Assembly: GCA_037969175.1 (NCBI GenBank)
Contig: JBBKWX010000008.1
Coordinates: 1-13,205, forward strand
Direction of reading: 5' to 3'
Length of the DNA: 13,205 nucleotides
Source: JBBKWX01 sp037969175
GTDB lineage: Bacteria; Bacteroidota; Bacteroidia; AKYH767-A; JBBKVM01
The notes beneath the pieces were generated by a model. It did not search any database and had not been told where the DNA came from. It saw nothing but the letters and a program-made list of their open reading frames with translations. This document shows positions 1 through 8,320 of this stretch, piece after piece. The position numbers and the translations under genes were made by a program. The stretch's first letter is position 1; each line of letters begins with the position of its first letter.

Positions 1-438
1 ACCTCTATTGGTTCCGCATTATCACACAAAGCGGTACTTGAAAATCCGGATTCTATATCCAAGGTTGTTCTTTCAAAAGGCCTTGATTCAGGAACCGCAT
101 TTGAGATCCTGTCTATTGATATTGCAGATATTGATGTTGGAAAGAATATCGGTGCTGTACTTCAGATGGATCAGGCAAATGCTGATAAGAATATAGCACA
201 GGCTAAAGCAGAAGAGCGCAGAGCGATGGCGGTAGCCAATGAGCAAGAGATGAAGGCTAAGTCACAGGAGGCTCGTGCCAATGTGATCCAGGCTGAAGCT
301 GAAATTCCAAAGGCTATAGCGGAAGCTTTCCAGAAAGGTAACTTAGGAGTTATGGATTATTATCGTCTTCAGAATATTCAGGCTGACACGGATATGCGCG
401 AAAGCATTTCCAAGCCGAGTGATAAACCGAAGAAATAA
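1..438 (+). CDS. floA: Flotillin-like protein FloA, C-terminal part (5' truncated by window)
   Basis: The frame is open from base 1 and ends at TAA 436-438, giving the last 145 residues; bacterial FloA is usually about 330 aa, so the membrane anchor and most of the SPFH domain lie outside. What is visible fits FloA (YqfA/UPF0365). There is a short beta-rich end of the SPFH region with a DIADIDVGKNIGA-type segment. A long Ala/Glu/Lys-rich coiled coil follows, with QADKNIAQAKAEERRAMAVA-like spacing. The very conserved family tail comes last, with the elements GNLGVMDYY and NIQADTDMR-SIS. In this family the protein assembles into membrane microdomain scaffolds on the cytoplasmic face of the inner membrane. 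A hairpin terminator follows 18 bases after the stop, so it is the last gene of its transcript and is separate from the minus-strand block beyond. Family assignment is firm from the tail alone. Confidence 0.9.
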   Translation, partial: TSIGSALSHKAVLENPDSISKVVLSKGLDSGTAFEILSIDIADIDVGKNIGAVLQMDQANADKNIAQAKAEERRAMAVANEQEMKAKSQEARANVIQAEAEIPKAIAEAFQKGNLGVMDYYRLQNIQADTDMRESISKPSDKPKK

Positions 439-455
439 ATTTTATTTGATAATTG

Positions 456-487
456 AAAACCCTTGCATTTTATGTGAGGGTTTTTTT
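456..487 (+). terminator. Rho-independent terminator of floA
   Basis: The stem AAAACCCT (456-463) pairs with AGGGTTTT (477-484), with a 13-base loop, and a run of seven T (481-487) overlaps the 3' arm. It lies 18 bases after the floA stop. On the minus strand the hairpin also ends in TTTT, so it could weakly stop transcription arriving from the surface-protein block, but that is inference. Confidence 0.8.
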
Positions 488-500
488 GTGGCATACCGAG

Positions 501-604
501 GATAGAATTCCAGTTTTCTTTTTGCCTCAAAGACTCGATAACTCAAAGATTCGCTAAGTACTCTCTGTGCTATTCTGTGTTTCTGTTTTTCTGTGGTGAA
601 TTTT
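501..604. repeat. Dispersed intergenic repeat, copy 1 (104 bp)
   Basis: This 104-base stretch matches 10645-10748 without gaps in the same orientation, with about 10 mismatches by eye (roughly 90% identity). Both begin GATAGAATTCCAGTTT and end GGTGAATTTT. On the minus strand it starts with a CACCACAGA-type series of CACAGA/CACGGA words. That resembles the short 'CACAGAG' intergenic repeats I recall from many environmental bacterial genomes, but this comparison is from memory. It holds no credible gene. It lies between the floA terminator and the end of C', just outside the surface-protein block. Confidence 0.85.
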
Positions 605-634
605 AAATCCCAGCAACCTCATTATTCTCCACTC

Positions 635-650
635 TCTCGTCTCTCGTCTC
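635..650. repeat. GAGACGA double repeat after C'
   Basis: TCTCGTCTCTCGTCTC is two and a bit copies of a 7-base word. The identical 16 bases occur at 4593-4608, and both copies lie about 5-8 bases beyond the stop codon of a C-type gene. Similarity between the two flanks continues some 15 bases further on the minus strand (AGTGRAGAA, then AATG). The motif is therefore part of the duplicated 3' flank. No hairpin is formed, so it is not an obvious terminator. Confidence 0.7.
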
Positions 651-654
651 ACCC

Positions 655-2835
655 CTACATCACTACCAATTTCCCATTATGCAATTGTTTTCCCGAACGA
701 CCGCTGATGCGATATTGATAGATCCCGGGCTTTAAGTGCCCTGTGTTTGCTTCGTATTTTTTATTTTCAGAAGAAAGATTTTCCTCAGAGATGAGATTTC
801 CTATGCTATTATAGATGCTAATCATAGCCGGCTCATCGATTTGATATTCCAATGAAAAATTTCCTGACGCCGGGTTGGGATAAAGTTTGAAATTTTCGGT
901 TTTTAATACCTGAGCTTCGAATGTGTTTATGCCGGTTGCCATTCTTGTGTTTACGGGGTTCGCATTTTGTTGCGGGCAGTTTAAAGGGGTACTTATCACA
1001 CTAATAGTTGCTAAAAAATTACTTCCTGTTTGTGCATGAAATCCGGGTTTTAATGTGATAGATTGACCTGCTCTGAAAATAACATCTGCATCAGCTTTTA
1101 TTTCATAATCTCCCTGCACGGCATCTGCATCTTCTATATCTACATTATTGCCTGCTATAATTTGGCTTGCAGCAATATATTGAAGCGGATAATTTTGAGT
1201 TATCTCTCCATTCTGAACATACTGTATATGTTTGAAATTTCTGAGCACGGCTCCTTTTCGCGTCAGCACTTTATATCTGCCCAAGGTATTATCGCCAAAT
1301 TGTTCTTTGCCCCATATATTTGGATAGTTATTCAATACCAGACTTGCTCCCTGATTTACCTCAAAAGTCAAATCAAATAAACCGACACAATCTTTAACAT
1401 CCACTTTGCTTCCGTTTTGCATTTTGTAGATCGATGCATACACCGAGTGGGCGGGGATAGCAGGGTTGTTGGGGTATGTTGTTCCTTCATATCGAAGATC
1501 AGTGCGGAAGGGTACTTTACGCGGATCATTGAAGTAGCCACCGTTTTCGGCAATGTTGTCAAGTGATACTTGTGATGCTGGAGGATATACAGCTCTAATA
1601 GTTTTGAAAGAATAGTTATATGGGAAAATTACACTATTAAGTAAATTGTTTACATCTACAATATTAGTGATGTTTACTTCTGAGGGATTGAAAATTATGC
1701 GATCATGGCTATTAATTTCATCAATTTTAAAGCCTTGCGAAATACCTTTATCGATTTCATAACTATGTTTAGTACTTTGATACCCTATTAGGGGGTCATT
1801 TATATTAAAACCATTGGTATAACCAGCAAAAATTGTCCCGTTAACATTTCGTGGATAAGCACTTATTAAACTAAAAGGTGGCGCAAAAGGATATGAATAT
1901 TCATATCCCGATCCAAAATAATTAGAAGCATAATCATCACTAGGGATTGGATAATAGGCTTGACAAATTGAAGTAATCTCAGAATATGGAAAGTAATTTA
2001 TTGTACTGTTTAAATCCAGCCACGAATTATTATTTAGTTCTTGATAGGTATAATTTGAGATAGTGTTGTTATATATTATTTCCGGTCTTATAGTAATATC
2101 ATGCCTAGATGAACCACCATTTCCAGTCTCATGAACTCCTGATATCGGATAGTATGGATAATATTTCATTCGCCCTCTGGTATTATCAATATAAAATATT
2201 TGTCTTGAAACAGTGTCTGTGGTTGCGGGACAAATTAACCCAAGTGTAAATTTTAGAATGCTATGTGGTAAGATTAATCTATCACAGGGTTGCCATGCAT
2301 CATTAGAGTTAAATAATCGGGAAACTAATGTTAATCTTCTTTTTATAGAAGGGTTAGGATTAGGACAAATTGGTTCAAAATAAGCCTGATTGTTTTCGAA
2401 TTTACCTACTGGAGTTTTAATATATAAAAAATCCCAAGTGCCTAACCCCGGATTATATTGGCCAGATGGAAGCCTCAATTCTCTGGCCGGACCTAAACTG
2501 GAAGCACATCCCGCATTTGCAATATTGCAACTCAGTGTGAATGGAAACGAAACAACTTCAACCTGAATTGTTTTTGTCCAACTATTAAAATCAGGAATAA
2601 AATTAACTGAACCATCCTGAGACCATAAGTGATCATTCAAAAAAACTTCATATTCTCCCGAATATCCACCATTAGTGAGACTGGTAGATCTAAAGGTGCT
2701 ATATTCGAATCCGTTCACACCAATAAATTTTGGGGAAGCTTGCCCGTTATAATTATCGTATATGTTTACTAATGATTGTCCTTTCAAGCATAGATGAATG
2801 AATAAAAATGTCGCCAAAATAAATAAATTTTTCAT
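655..2835 (-). CDS. C': secreted T9SS surface protein with 3-coathanger-type domain (726 aa)
   Basis: The start ATG (2833-2835) overlaps the TGA of B' (ATGA), implying coupled translation. A signal peptide occupies residues 1 to about 20 (hydrophobic FILATFLFIHLCL). Residues 21-450 are a head I do not recognise; it shares with C a GEYE-x2-L-x2-H-x-W element, SFPF followed by two Cys, and DNTRGRM-x2-YP. From about 460 the sequence is nearly that of C (about 88% by eye). About 549-613 carries AGNNVDIED and AGQSITLKPGFHA, typical of the Bacteroidota '3-coathanger stack' domain. About 650-726 is a T9SS type A sorting domain (YPNPASGNF, LKPGIYQY, NGKLVV). It is predicted to be exported by T9SS and fixed at, or released from, the cell surface. 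Family membership of the tail is well supported; the ligand and function of the head are unknown. Confidence 0.85.
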   Translation of the reverse strand: MKNLFILATFLFIHLCLKGQSLVNIYDNYNGQASPKFIGVNGFEYSTFRSTSLTNGGYSGEYEVFLNDHLWSQDGSVNFIPDFNSWTKTIQVEVVSFPFTLSCNIANAGCASSLGPARELRLPSGQYNPGLGTWDFLYIKTPVGKFENNQAYFEPICPNPNPSIKRRLTLVSRLFNSNDAWQPCDRLILPHSILKFTLGLICPATTDTVSRQIFYIDNTRGRMKYYPYYPISGVHETGNGGSSRHDITIRPEIIYNNTISNYTYQELNNNSWLDLNSTINYFPYSEITSICQAYYPIPSDDYASNYFGSGYEYSYPFAPPFSLISAYPRNVNGTIFAGYTNGFNINDPLIGYQSTKHSYEIDKGISQGFKIDEINSHDRIIFNPSEVNITNIVDVNNLLNSVIFPYNYSFKTIRAVYPPASQVSLDNIAENGGYFNDPRKVPFRTDLRYEGTTYPNNPAIPAHSVYASIYKMQNGSKVDVKDCVGLFDLTFEVNQGASLVLNNYPNIWGKEQFGDNTLGRYKVLTRKGAVLRNFKHIQYVQNGEITQNYPLQYIAASQIIAGNNVDIEDADAVQGDYEIKADADVIFRAGQSITLKPGFHAQTGSNFLATISVISTPLNCPQQNANPVNTRMATGINTFEAQVLKTENFKLYPNPASGNFSLEYQIDEPAMISIYNSIGNLISEENLSSENKKYEANTGHLKPGIYQYRISGRSGKQLHNGKLVVM

Positions 2836-4409
2836 TTCTTAATTATTTTTATAACTGATTTGTATTCATTACTATATTCTAAATTCAAGAAATAAATTCC
2901 AGATTTGATAAAACTAAATTCGCAAAAATAGTTCTGATCCAAAAAGGGTGTAAATGATGTTAAACTCCTACCAAATAGATCTTTTAATTCAATACGTATC
3001 AGATACCCGTTGCGAATTCCTTGTCCATAGTCTAATGAAATACAATCTTCAAATGGATTCGGTGAAACTGTAACATTATTTAGATCATTTTCTTCAATAC
3101 CAACTCCAGTTGAACAAATCGTTGAAAAGGATAATGGAGCATTTATAGGAGTCAATCCAGTCATTTGATTCCATGTAATTGCATTGAACCCGGTTGTATC
3201 TGCTAATAATTGGACGGATTGATTTGTTGCTGAGAATGAAACGGAATATTGATAGCACCCTGCATTCCCAACTGAATCAATTTTAGCCATATAAAAATCA
3301 GCGCTCCCGTTGATATACCCGATTAGCAATTTCGAACCTGAATCCAATTCATAAATATTCCTGATAAACCTAAATGGATTCGGCGAGACGTTTTTCGCCC
3401 ATCGTAGATTGAGGTTGAGATCTAGTTCATAGATATTACCATTGAATTGAAGCACGAGATATCCGCTAAGATCTTTTTTAAGCTTAATCTCTGAACCATC
3501 ATTAGTTCCAAATGAAACAATGGATTTAGCTTGAATTATGTTTCCAAGAGTATCCAGTTCCAAAATTAAATCATTATCGCTCTGACTAAAAGCTTGAGTA
3601 GTGTTGAGAACCAATAATGTACTATCAGGAGTCCAGCACACATTGATTGGATAATCATACAATGAAATATCCAGGATTTTTTGCCACAATACATCACCGT
3701 TACTATTCATTTTCAAATAAATTGCATCCAGATTAGATAGCAATGGATCTGAAATAAATCCAAATAGATATAAATTGTTTTTTGTATCAATTGTTGAGAC
3801 TGAATAAACACACTCCCGATTTGAATTTAGACGGTAACTCCATACAGGATCAAATAAAGAATCTGTTACCATAACATATCCCTGACGATTTATAACACCG
3901 GGAAATTGATTTGCCTGCCCAACAAAAAGGTAATTCCCATTATTTAGCTGATTAATACTTATACCGCTGGAAGTTAATGAGTCAGAAAGGGACTTTTGCC
4001 TTACAATATTACCAATAGGTGAAACTTCCAGAATAATGGTTTCACCAAAATAATTACTATCAACATCGTATGTTCCGGTTAAAACAATATTTCCTTTATT
4101 ATTTTCAATCAGATAACGAAAATTACCACTTGCCAAACCCGTAAAAACTTTCGCCCATAATATATTACCCAAAGTGTCAAATTTAGATAGAAATGGAATT
4201 GCTAAATTGTTTGTTAAACTTCTGCTTGATCCTGCCATATACACGAATCCTGAATCAGTAATTATCGAATAATTCAAATTTTCATTTCCATTATAATTAA
4301 ATGTTTTTTGCCAAAGTTGTTGTGCTGATACATATTGAGCATTCAGAAACAGAAGAACACAGACACTGAAAATTCTAGAGCACGATTCCAATCTACTTAA
4401 TTGCTGCAT
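2832..4409 (-). CDS. B': secreted T9SS propeller-like protein (525 aa)
   Basis: ATG at 4407-4409 is followed by a long signal peptide ending near VSAQQ (cleavage about residue 29). Residues 30-390 contain repeated blades of the form D-x2-GN-ILW-K with paired G-x-L/Y strands, for example DTLGNILWAK, NSNGDVLWQK and DTLGNIIQAK. This pattern suggests a beta-propeller related to delta-60/SBBP-type repeats. A DSVGNAGC motif precedes an Ig-like stretch. Residues about 446-525 form a T9SS type A sorting domain (VSPNPFEDCI, SGIYFLNLEY, IKIIKK). It is a distant paralogue of B: same length, same layout, same DS-x3-NAGC junction, but low identity. Its TGA overlaps the ATG of C' by 4 bp, as for B and C, so the pair is probably co-translated. 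Upstream, 47 bases separate it from the relic of a second A gene. It is likely a surface or secreted protein; substrate unknown. Confidence 0.85.
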   Translation of the reverse strand: MQQLSRLESCSRIFSVCVLLFLNAQYVSAQQLWQKTFNYNGNENLNYSIITDSGFVYMAGSSRSLTNNLAIPFLSKFDTLGNILWAKVFTGLASGNFRYLIENNKGNIVLTGTYDVDSNYFGETIILEVSPIGNIVRQKSLSDSLTSSGISINQLNNGNYLFVGQANQFPGVINRQGYVMVTDSLFDPVWSYRLNSNRECVYSVSTIDTKNNLYLFGFISDPLLSNLDAIYLKMNSNGDVLWQKILDISLYDYPINVCWTPDSTLLVLNTTQAFSQSDNDLILELDTLGNIIQAKSIVSFGTNDGSEIKLKKDLSGYLVLQFNGNIYELDLNLNLRWAKNVSPNPFRFIRNIYELDSGSKLLIGYINGSADFYMAKIDSVGNAGCYQYSVSFSATNQSVQLLADTTGFNAITWNQMTGLTPINAPLSFSTICSTGVGIEENDLNNVTVSPNPFEDCISLDYGQGIRNGYLIRIELKDLFGRSLTSFTPFLDQNYFCEFSFIKSGIYFLNLEYSNEYKSVIKIIKK

Positions 4410-4456
4410 AGGTTAATTATGAAATGTGATGATAGAAATTGATGGGATGTGCATTC

Positions 4457-4588
4457 CTATTGCTTTTTATTTTTGATAATTTTCAATACCTCCAACTGCT
4501 TCTGCAATTCAATTACATACAGAGTCAGCTCTTCGATTTTGATCATTTGCAAACGTTGCATTTCACCTAAATTTAAACCATTTTCTTC
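4457..4588 (-). pseudogene. A': relic of a second A-type protein, last 43 codons and stop
   Basis: Read on the minus strand, this stretch encodes EENGLNLGEMQRLQMIKI and then EELTLYVIELQKQLEVLK, ending at TAG (4457-4459). It is the C-terminal coiled coil of gene A with one substitution in the 30 codons from NG to KQL, yet 14 of those codons differ synonymously. There is no start codon or upstream coding sequence: the frame meets a stop near the end of C, and the homology begins about where the duplicated C flank stops (GAAGAAAATGG). It occupies the place in front of B' that A occupies in front of B. I infer a former full gene cut down by deletion. It is probably not translated on its own. Confidence 0.8.
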
Positions 4589-4592
4589 ACTT

Positions 4593-4608
4593 TCTCGTCT
4601 CTCGTCTC
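4593..4608. repeat. GAGACGA double repeat after C
   Basis: This is identical to 635-650 and also sits just beyond a C-type stop codon. Here it is followed at once by the A' relic, so it marks the left border of the deletion that removed most of A'. Confidence 0.7.
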
Positions 4609-4613
4609 CATCC

Positions 4614-6740
4614 CTACATCACCACCAATTTCCCATTATGCAATTGTTTTCCTGAACGACCGCTGATGCGATATTGATAAATCCCGGGCTTTAAATTTCC
4701 TGTGTTCGCTTCGTATTTTTGATTTTCTGAAGAAAGATTTTCCTGAGAGATGAGATTTCCTATGCTGTTATAGATGCTGATTATTGCCGGCTCATCGATT
4801 TGATATTCCAGCGAAAAGCTGCCTGATGCAGGGTTGGGATATAATTTAAAATTATCTGTTTTCAGAACCTGTGGTTCGAATGCAATATTGCCCATCCGGG
4901 TATTGACAGGGTTTGCAATTTGTTGTGGACATTGTGGTGGTATAGATGTGACTCCGATTGTGGCTAAAAAATTACTTCCGCTTTGTGCATGAAATCCGGG
5001 TTTTAATGTGATAGATTGACCTGCTCTGAAGGTGACATCAGCTCCGGGTTTTGTTTCATAATTTCCAACAACTGCATCCGCATCTTCTATATCTACATTG
5101 TAACCGGCAATGATTTCATTTTTTGCAATGTATTGAAGCGGATAGTTTTGAGTTATCTCTCCATTCTGAACATACTGTATAGTTTTGTAATTACGCAATA
5201 CGGCTCCTTTGCGGGTTAACACTTTATATCTGCCCAAGGTATTATCGCCAAATTGTTCTTTGCCCCATATATTTGGATAGGTATTCAATACCAGACTTGC
5301 TCCCTGATTTACCTCAAATGTCAAATCAAATAAACCAACACAATCTTTAACATCCACCTTACTTCCGCTTTGCATTTTGTAGATGGATGCATAAACTGAG
5401 TGGGCAGGGATGGTGGGATTCTTTGGATAACTTAATCCTAAATGGCGAAGATCTGTACGAACTGGGACTTCTCCTAATTCATTGAAAGGACCTCCATTTG
5501 AATATATGTTATCAGCATCAACTTCACTTTTAAGCGGAAATACCCCTCTTATTGTTTTGAAACGGTATCTATCTGGGAAAATTAAATTACTTGCAGTGAT
5601 AGATGTAACATAGGGATTATAAATTTCAAAATTATTTGTACTAATAATTCGAAGATCAAGATTTTGATTTATATCATAGACATGTTCAATCCCTGGCATT
5701 AATTCAAGATTGTTTGAAAAATCAGATTGATATCCTGCAAACCATTGTGCGAGTCCATTTCTGAGAAAAGTACTTGTGACAGAATATGGTGGCGGAAACA
5801 AAAAGGAGTAGAAATCAGGTTGTTCCCAGAAAAAATTACTATTATGAGAAGGATATTGAATAAATACATTGCAATCCCGATTTATTTGATTGTATTCATA
5901 AAAATTTAAGGTCCCACTTCCCGGAAACATATATGTATTATCCACCTGATTGTATCCATATGAAACACCTGATTTGTCAAACAATAATTCAGGCGCAAAA
6001 ACAACGTCATGTTGAAACGCTGAACTTGATTGATTAGTTCCAATAAACGGATAAAACCTCATTCTGCCCCGTGTATTGTCTTGTATAAAGCTAAAGGAAG
6101 AAATAATACCATTATTCCCTGTAGAACCATCACAATGAATATTAATAGTTATACGATGAATAGTGTTGGGCATTATTAATCTTGAATCCCAAGTAAGACC
6201 ATTTGTGTTTGTAAAGCCAATTGAAGCTAAACTCACATGCCTTTCGCTAGCGTGCCACGAAAGATTTCCTTCAATGAAACTCATCCCTTGATTATCAAAC
6301 TTACCATCATGCATCCAATTGTATACAGCAGCTGTTTGCCCATTGTTTAATTGCTTTTCCCATGCTTTGTTAATAATATTATAATTCCATGGAGTTATTA
6401 CAAGATTTCTTGTATTCCCAATTTGGGATGAACAATTTATTATATCAAGTTCACATTCGGGTACAAAAGGAAAGGAAAGAGTTTCAATAGTAAAGGTTTT
6501 CCTGTAAGTACCAAAATGTGTATGCCAGAAGTGTTGTCTTAAAGAGATTTCATATTCGCCCGTGAAGGTATTAAATGCCCCATTTGCATATGCACTGTTC
6601 CACAAGAAATTGTTATGACTATATGGGATATAGGTTATGGATTTACCAGAATAGTCATTATCGTTGTAAGGATTCATTACATCCTGGCATTGAGATGCAA
6701 TTGGAATCAATAAAAACGAAAAGTATATAAGTATTTTCAT
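4614..6740 (-). CDS. C: secreted T9SS surface protein with 3-coathanger-type domain (708 aa)
   Basis: The start ATG (6738-6740) overlaps the TGA of B in ATGA. A signal peptide covers residues 1 to about 19 (ILIYFSFLLIPIA). The head, about 20-425, is unknown. It is alignable with C' only through scattered motifs (GEYEISLRQHFWH, SFPFVPEC, DNTRGRMRFYP, FAGYQ) and conserved cysteines (PEC, IINC, IHC). From the IPAHSVYASIYKM segment (about 443) to the end it is nearly identical to C'. About 533-597 has the AGYNVDIEDADAV and AGQSITLKPGFHAQSGSNF elements of the 3-coathanger stack domain. The last 77 residues are a T9SS type A sorting domain with YPNPASGSF and GKLVVM. At DNA level 5220-5280 is identical to 1267-1327 (61 bp). 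The architecture implies T9SS export and surface display; the role of the head is not known. Confidence 0.85.
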   Translation of the reverse strand: MKILIYFSFLLIPIASQCQDVMNPYNDNDYSGKSITYIPYSHNNFLWNSAYANGAFNTFTGEYEISLRQHFWHTHFGTYRKTFTIETLSFPFVPECELDIINCSSQIGNTRNLVITPWNYNIINKAWEKQLNNGQTAAVYNWMHDGKFDNQGMSFIEGNLSWHASERHVSLASIGFTNTNGLTWDSRLIMPNTIHRITINIHCDGSTGNNGIISSFSFIQDNTRGRMRFYPFIGTNQSSSAFQHDVVFAPELLFDKSGVSYGYNQVDNTYMFPGSGTLNFYEYNQINRDCNVFIQYPSHNSNFFWEQPDFYSFLFPPPYSVTSTFLRNGLAQWFAGYQSDFSNNLELMPGIEHVYDINQNLDLRIISTNNFEIYNPYVTSITASNLIFPDRYRFKTIRGVFPLKSEVDADNIYSNGGPFNELGEVPVRTDLRHLGLSYPKNPTIPAHSVYASIYKMQSGSKVDVKDCVGLFDLTFEVNQGASLVLNTYPNIWGKEQFGDNTLGRYKVLTRKGAVLRNYKTIQYVQNGEITQNYPLQYIAKNEIIAGYNVDIEDADAVVGNYETKPGADVTFRAGQSITLKPGFHAQSGSNFLATIGVTSIPPQCPQQIANPVNTRMGNIAFEPQVLKTDNFKLYPNPASGSFSLEYQIDEPAIISIYNSIGNLISQENLSSENQKYEANTGNLKPGIYQYRISGRSGKQLHNGKLVVM

Positions 6741-8299
6741 AGTTTAATAAGCTTTTTTGAATTTACTTTTCCTGTTGTATAACTCAGTGTTAAGAAATAT
6801 AATCCTGGAGTCAAAAAATCTAAATCGATTACTAATTTATCATCAACATTTTCAATATTTATTTGAAATAAAATTCTATTAGTTAAATCTGAAACATAAA
6901 TTGCAGATAAGTTATTTTTGTCTTTTAAATTGATATTTACGAAATCACTAATAGGGTTGGGGAACACTTCAATTTCATTCGTATTTATTTCATTAAAACC
7001 TGTAGCTGTATTGCATAATATAGTTTCATTGACATTTATAGTTGTAATACTATCTCCAATCAATTCATTTAGAGTAATTAAGGAATCTTGAATTATAATA
7101 TTTGATACACTAATTGGAATACTGTATTGGGTTTGAGTTTGTTGAGTTGTATTACACCCTGCATTTAAAGTGCTGTCATATTTTATTATCAGACCGTCAG
7201 ACGAACTATTAACACTACCTGCAGCAAGATAGCCTCCATCATCCGTTGGCACAACTACGGAAGCAATATTGATTGTAAAACCAGGGTTTACAGAAATGTG
7301 TTCAATTATATTAAATTGGTTGTCTGTTAAAATAGTTCTACAATTAGAACCAGTTGAAAAAACAAATCCTCCATTATTTGAGTAGTTCAATTCCCGTATT
7401 TCAGAAGGTATTCCCAAATCAAATACTTTTGTGTTAATTAGATTCCCACTTAAATCGATTTTATGAATCAGAGGTTTTGCTATTCCAGATTGGTCAATAA
7501 GCAATCCTGCCAATAACATGTTATTGTCATAATCTGGTAAGAGATCAAATATTGACATAAGAAAACCATCATCTGAATGATAGCTTTTAGACCAGATAAT
7601 GTTTCCTGTTTCATCTAACATCATACAAAACGCATCATAAATATTATTTACAACATAGCCAATCATTCCACTAACAATATATCCACCTTGCACTGCAATG
7701 ACATTTGTAAATACTAAATCCTGGGTATATTTATAACGCTTTGTCCATATCATATTTTTAAGACTATCCAAAGATAAAATCAAACCTACAGTTCCATTTG
7801 ATCCAAAATAGTCTCGCATTACACCACAAATAATTGAACTATTGTTATTAAAGGCAATATCAGTACCATAATCATAAACTGGACTTGACCAACGTTTGTT
7901 GAAAATCAAATTTCCATTTTTATCAAATGAATATAAACACAGATCTCCAGTTTTGGTATTTGCAGAGTCTACTGTTGCTGCTATATAAATATTTCCATCG
8001 GGACCCAAATGCATTTTATACCCAGAATTGTATTTGTTATGACTTCCGATCTTTTTTGACCAAACTAGATTTCCTGAACTATCAGTCTTTATTAATAAAG
8101 TAAAACTTCCATTATCATTATGGTAACCTGAAAAATAATATCCATCTCCAGTAATCTCCAATACCCCTAAAAGTGTTGTAGTCAAAGGGCTAAGTTTTTT
8201 CTGAAATATAGTCTGGGCATGAGTAGTGCTAATTGAAAATACCCAATTAAACACAAAAAAAATAAATGTAATGTATTTATGAATTCTTGTTTTGTTCAT
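6737..8299 (-). CDS. B: secreted T9SS propeller-like protein (520 aa)
   Basis: ATG at 8297-8299 lies 21 bases after the stop of A. A signal peptide covers residues 1 to about 28 (hydrophobic YITFIFFVFNWVF, ending THAQ). Residues 35-375 repeat blade-like units D-x-SGN-LVW-K, such as DSSGNLVWSK, DKNGNLIFNK, DETGNIIWSK and DLSGNLINTK, each with a GGY/GNIY-type strand. This is consistent with a beta-propeller. A DSTLNAGC junction and a short linker follow. Residues about 443-520 are a T9SS type A sorting domain (VFPNPISDF, LTPGLYFLTL, SKKLIKL). The 4-bp ATGA overlap with C repeats exactly in the B'/C' pair, which argues that B and C products act together or need fixed ratios. By eye the base composition is near one-third GC, lower than in the flavoprotein gene. 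The specific ligand is unknown. Confidence 0.85.
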   Translation of the reverse strand: MNKTRIHKYITFIFFVFNWVFSISTTHAQTIFQKKLSPLTTTLLGVLEITGDGYYFSGYHNDNGSFTLLIKTDSSGNLVWSKKIGSHNKYNSGYKMHLGPDGNIYIAATVDSANTKTGDLCLYSFDKNGNLIFNKRWSSPVYDYGTDIAFNNNSSIICGVMRDYFGSNGTVGLILSLDSLKNMIWTKRYKYTQDLVFTNVIAVQGGYIVSGMIGYVVNNIYDAFCMMLDETGNIIWSKSYHSDDGFLMSIFDLLPDYDNNMLLAGLLIDQSGIAKPLIHKIDLSGNLINTKVFDLGIPSEIRELNYSNNGGFVFSTGSNCRTILTDNQFNIIEHISVNPGFTINIASVVVPTDDGGYLAAGSVNSSSDGLIIKYDSTLNAGCNTTQQTQTQYSIPISVSNIIIQDSLITLNELIGDSITTINVNETILCNTATGFNEINTNEIEVFPNPISDFVNINLKDKNNLSAIYVSDLTNRILFQINIENVDDKLVIDLDFLTPGLYFLTLSYTTGKVNSKKLIKL

Positions 8300-8320
8300 T
8301 GGATTGAATATTTACCAATT

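Noticed and set aside
1063..1380. Plus-strand open frame opposite C', with a look-alike at 5016-5219
   Set aside because: Both are shadows of the conserved tail of the C genes; the open frame is copied because the coding strand is conserved.
4449..4655. Plus-strand open frame between C and B'
   Set aside because: It is the antisense of the A' relic and of the end of C.
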